Made by a program: the position numbers and the translations under genes. Source: Acidobacteriaceae bacterium (GTDB lineage: Bacteria > Acidobacteriota > Terriglobia > Terriglobales > Acidobacteriaceae). From it: a stretch of DNA of 7,402 nucleotides. Below the pieces are notes generated by a model, which ran no database searches, was not told the DNA's origin, and saw nothing but the letters and a program-made list of their open reading frames with translations. How positions within the stretch are numbered: position 1 is the stretch's first letter; each line of letters starts with the position of its first letter. The stretch lies in assembly GCA_003168235.1 (NCBI GenBank), contig PMSZ01000083.1, positions 1 through 7,402 of the forward strand. Direction: 5' to 3'. Of the stretch, positions 6,653-7,402 are shown piece by piece.

Positions 6653-6726
6653 TCCGTGCCTATGACCCAACCTGTACTAATGGGATGGTCCGCCGCCTTT
6701 GCATGGCTGGGGTATAAGAGGCGTAC

Positions 6727-6734
6727 GGAGGAGG
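6727..6734 (+). promoter_or_regulatory. Strong ribosome binding site of the transposase
   Basis: GGAGGAGG lies 6 bases before the transposase ATG, a near-ideal Shine-Dalgarno sequence, and fixes that start. The spacer and start codon (6735-6742) are the right arm of an 8-base inverted repeat with 6680-6687, so the start could be masked in the RNA. Confidence 0.75.
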
Positions 6735-6740
6735 CATCCC

Positions 6741-7402
6741 ATGGAACTACACACGATCGGCATTGACCTCGGCAAGACAGTCTTTCATTTGGTTGGGCTC
6801 AACCTGCGCGGCGAGGTTGTGGTGCGCAAGAAGTTTTCGCGCAAGCAACTGCTGCATTTCACGGCGAACCTGCAAGTCGAATTGATTGGCATGGAAGCCT
6901 GCGGAGGGGCGCATTTTCTAGGCCGGGCACTGAGAGGGCAGGGTCATGAGGTACGGCTGATGCCGGCTCAGTATGTGAAGCCGTACGTGAAGACCAACAA
7001 GAGCGACTACATTGACGCTGAAGCAATCGCTGAGGCAGTCGGGCGGCCGAAGATGCGCTTCGTACCGATCAAGAGCGATGACCAACTGGATCTACAGTCC
7101 CTGCATCGAGTGCGTGAACGTTGGGTGATGCGTCGCACAGCGGTCATCAACCAGATTCGTGGCTTGCTGCTCGAACGTGGAATCACTTTGCGCAAGGGAC
7201 GGTGCCATGTCGATGAGGCATTGCCCGGGATCCTGGAAGACGCCAGCGCCAAGTTATCAGGCGCATTGCGCGTGCTGCTGGCGCAACTGAAGCTGGAGCT
7301 CGATCACCTGCAAATGCGGATCGACGAAGCCGATGCGGTGATCAAGAAGACTGCCGGCGAGAACGAAGCCTGCCGACGATTGGTGGCGATCCCTGGCATC
7401 GG
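6741..7402 (+). CDS. IS110-family transposase, IS1111 group (3' partial)
   Basis: Starts at ATG 6741 after a strong ribosome binding site and is still open at the window end, giving about 220 of an expected 320-400 residues. The N-terminal domain is the RuvC-like DEDD transposase: D9 in IGIDLGK, E52 in GMEACGGAH, and D89 and D92 in KSDYIDAEAI, matching the spacing of the DEDD residues known in Piv/IS110 enzymes. The runs PQ/AQYVKPYVK, DAEAIAEA, GRPKMRFVPIK and RTAVINQIRGLL are typical of the IS1111 group. A helical linker follows (about 165-205), and RRLVAIPGI near 212 marks the beginning of the C-terminal Transposase_20 domain, whose catalytic serine lies outside the window. IS110 enzymes are RNA-guided recombinases; in IS1111-type members the guide RNA is usually encoded downstream of the gene, so it should lie beyond this window. 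No frameshift or stop is seen in the visible part. Confidence 0.92.
   Translation, partial: MELHTIGIDLGKTVFHLVGLNLRGEVVVRKKFSRKQLLHFTANLQVELIGMEACGGAHFLGRALRGQGHEVRLMPAQYVKPYVKTNKSDYIDAEAIAEAVGRPKMRFVPIKSDDQLDLQSLHRVRERWVMRRTAVINQIRGLLLERGITLRKGRCHVDEALPGILEDASAKLSGALRVLLAQLKLELDHLQMRIDEADAVIKKTAGENEACRRLVAIPGI

Larger units (their letters stand above)
6436..6679. promoter_or_regulatory. Upstream region of the c-di-GMP operon
   Basis: No convincing gene lies between the TTG start of the GGDEF-EAL gene and the insertion sequence. The stretch should hold the operon promoter (leftward), but I see no strong sigma-70 box pair. It contains a near-palindrome at 6495-6518, two copies of TTAAGACC (6437-6444 and 6493-6500, the first beside the ribosome binding site), and a longer interrupted inverted repeat at 6595-6652. 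I searched it by eye for the c-di-GMP class I riboswitch signature and did not find it. A short leftward ORF (6629-6432) and a short rightward ORF (6620-6766) cross it; neither has good support. Confidence 0.35.
6680..7402 (+). mobile_element. IS110-family (IS1111-like) insertion sequence, left part
   Basis: The transposase at 6741 marks the element; the rest of it, including the right end, lies beyond the window. The left boundary cannot be fixed from one end because elements of this family often lack terminal inverted repeats and make no clear target duplication. I place it near 6680 because IS1111-like members have a short left end with subterminal repeats. An 8-base inverted repeat, ATGGGATG (6680-6687) and CATCCCAT (6735-6742), lies in this leader. 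The true end could be up to about 100 bases further left. The element stands head-to-head with the c-di-GMP operon, about 240 bases from its start codon. Confidence 0.6.

Noticed and set aside
6571..6671. Integron attC site
   Set aside because: ACCCAAC at 6665-6671 fits the RYYYAAC consensus, but no matching GTTRRRY partner or L boxes are present at a suitable distance.
6436..6679. c-di-GMP class I (GEMM) riboswitch upstream of the c-di-GMP operon
   Set aside because: A GAAA-like loop and a few short look-alike words occur, but the conserved GEMM core sequence and paired-stem order are absent on both strands.

Overview
The window is bacterial DNA with moderately high GC and dense coding on both strands. 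The mix of families (an SDR/DUF2867 oxidoreductase end, a SnoaL-like protein, a SpoIIAA-like STAS protein, a multi-PAS GGDEF-EAL protein and an IS110-family transposase) would fit a soil bacterium, possibly Acidobacteriota. That placement rests on remembered family resemblance, not on a search, and is tentative.

Layout. Positions 1-534 (+) hold the 3' end of an SDR-type oxidoreductase with a C-terminal DUF2867 domain; its start lies outside the window. Facing it on the minus strand are a SnoaL/NTF2-like gene (717-1172) and a small Ala/Gly-rich hydrophobic protein (441-674), whose 3' end runs antisense into the DUF2867 gene. A 234-base divergent spacer leads to a plus-strand STAS/SpoIIAA-like gene (1407-1769). 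This gene converges, with a 4-base gap, on a three-gene minus-strand cluster: a 1175-residue membrane sensor with four PAS domains, GGDEF and EAL (6435-2908), a degenerate receiver-PilZ protein (2876-2145) and a small XRE-like helix-turn-helix protein (2097-1774). The spacers are only 31 and 47 bases, with no evident terminator, so the three are probably one operon. Upstream of it is a gene-poor stretch (6436-6740) with several inverted repeats, and then the left part of an IS110-family (IS1111-like) insertion sequence whose transposase (6741 onward) runs off the window.

How the genes fit together. The core is a self-contained cyclic-di-GMP module. The membrane sensor can probably both make and break c-di-GMP: the GGDEF motif, the RxxD inhibitory site and the full EAL metal-binding set are all visible. 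The next gene encodes a PilZ receptor with intact c-di-GMP binding motifs behind a receiver-like domain that keeps the Asp but lacks much of the usual phosphorylation pocket. The third gene may add a DNA-binding output. The insertion sequence sits head-to-head with this operon and may affect its promoter region. No tRNA, rRNA or CRISPR array was seen.
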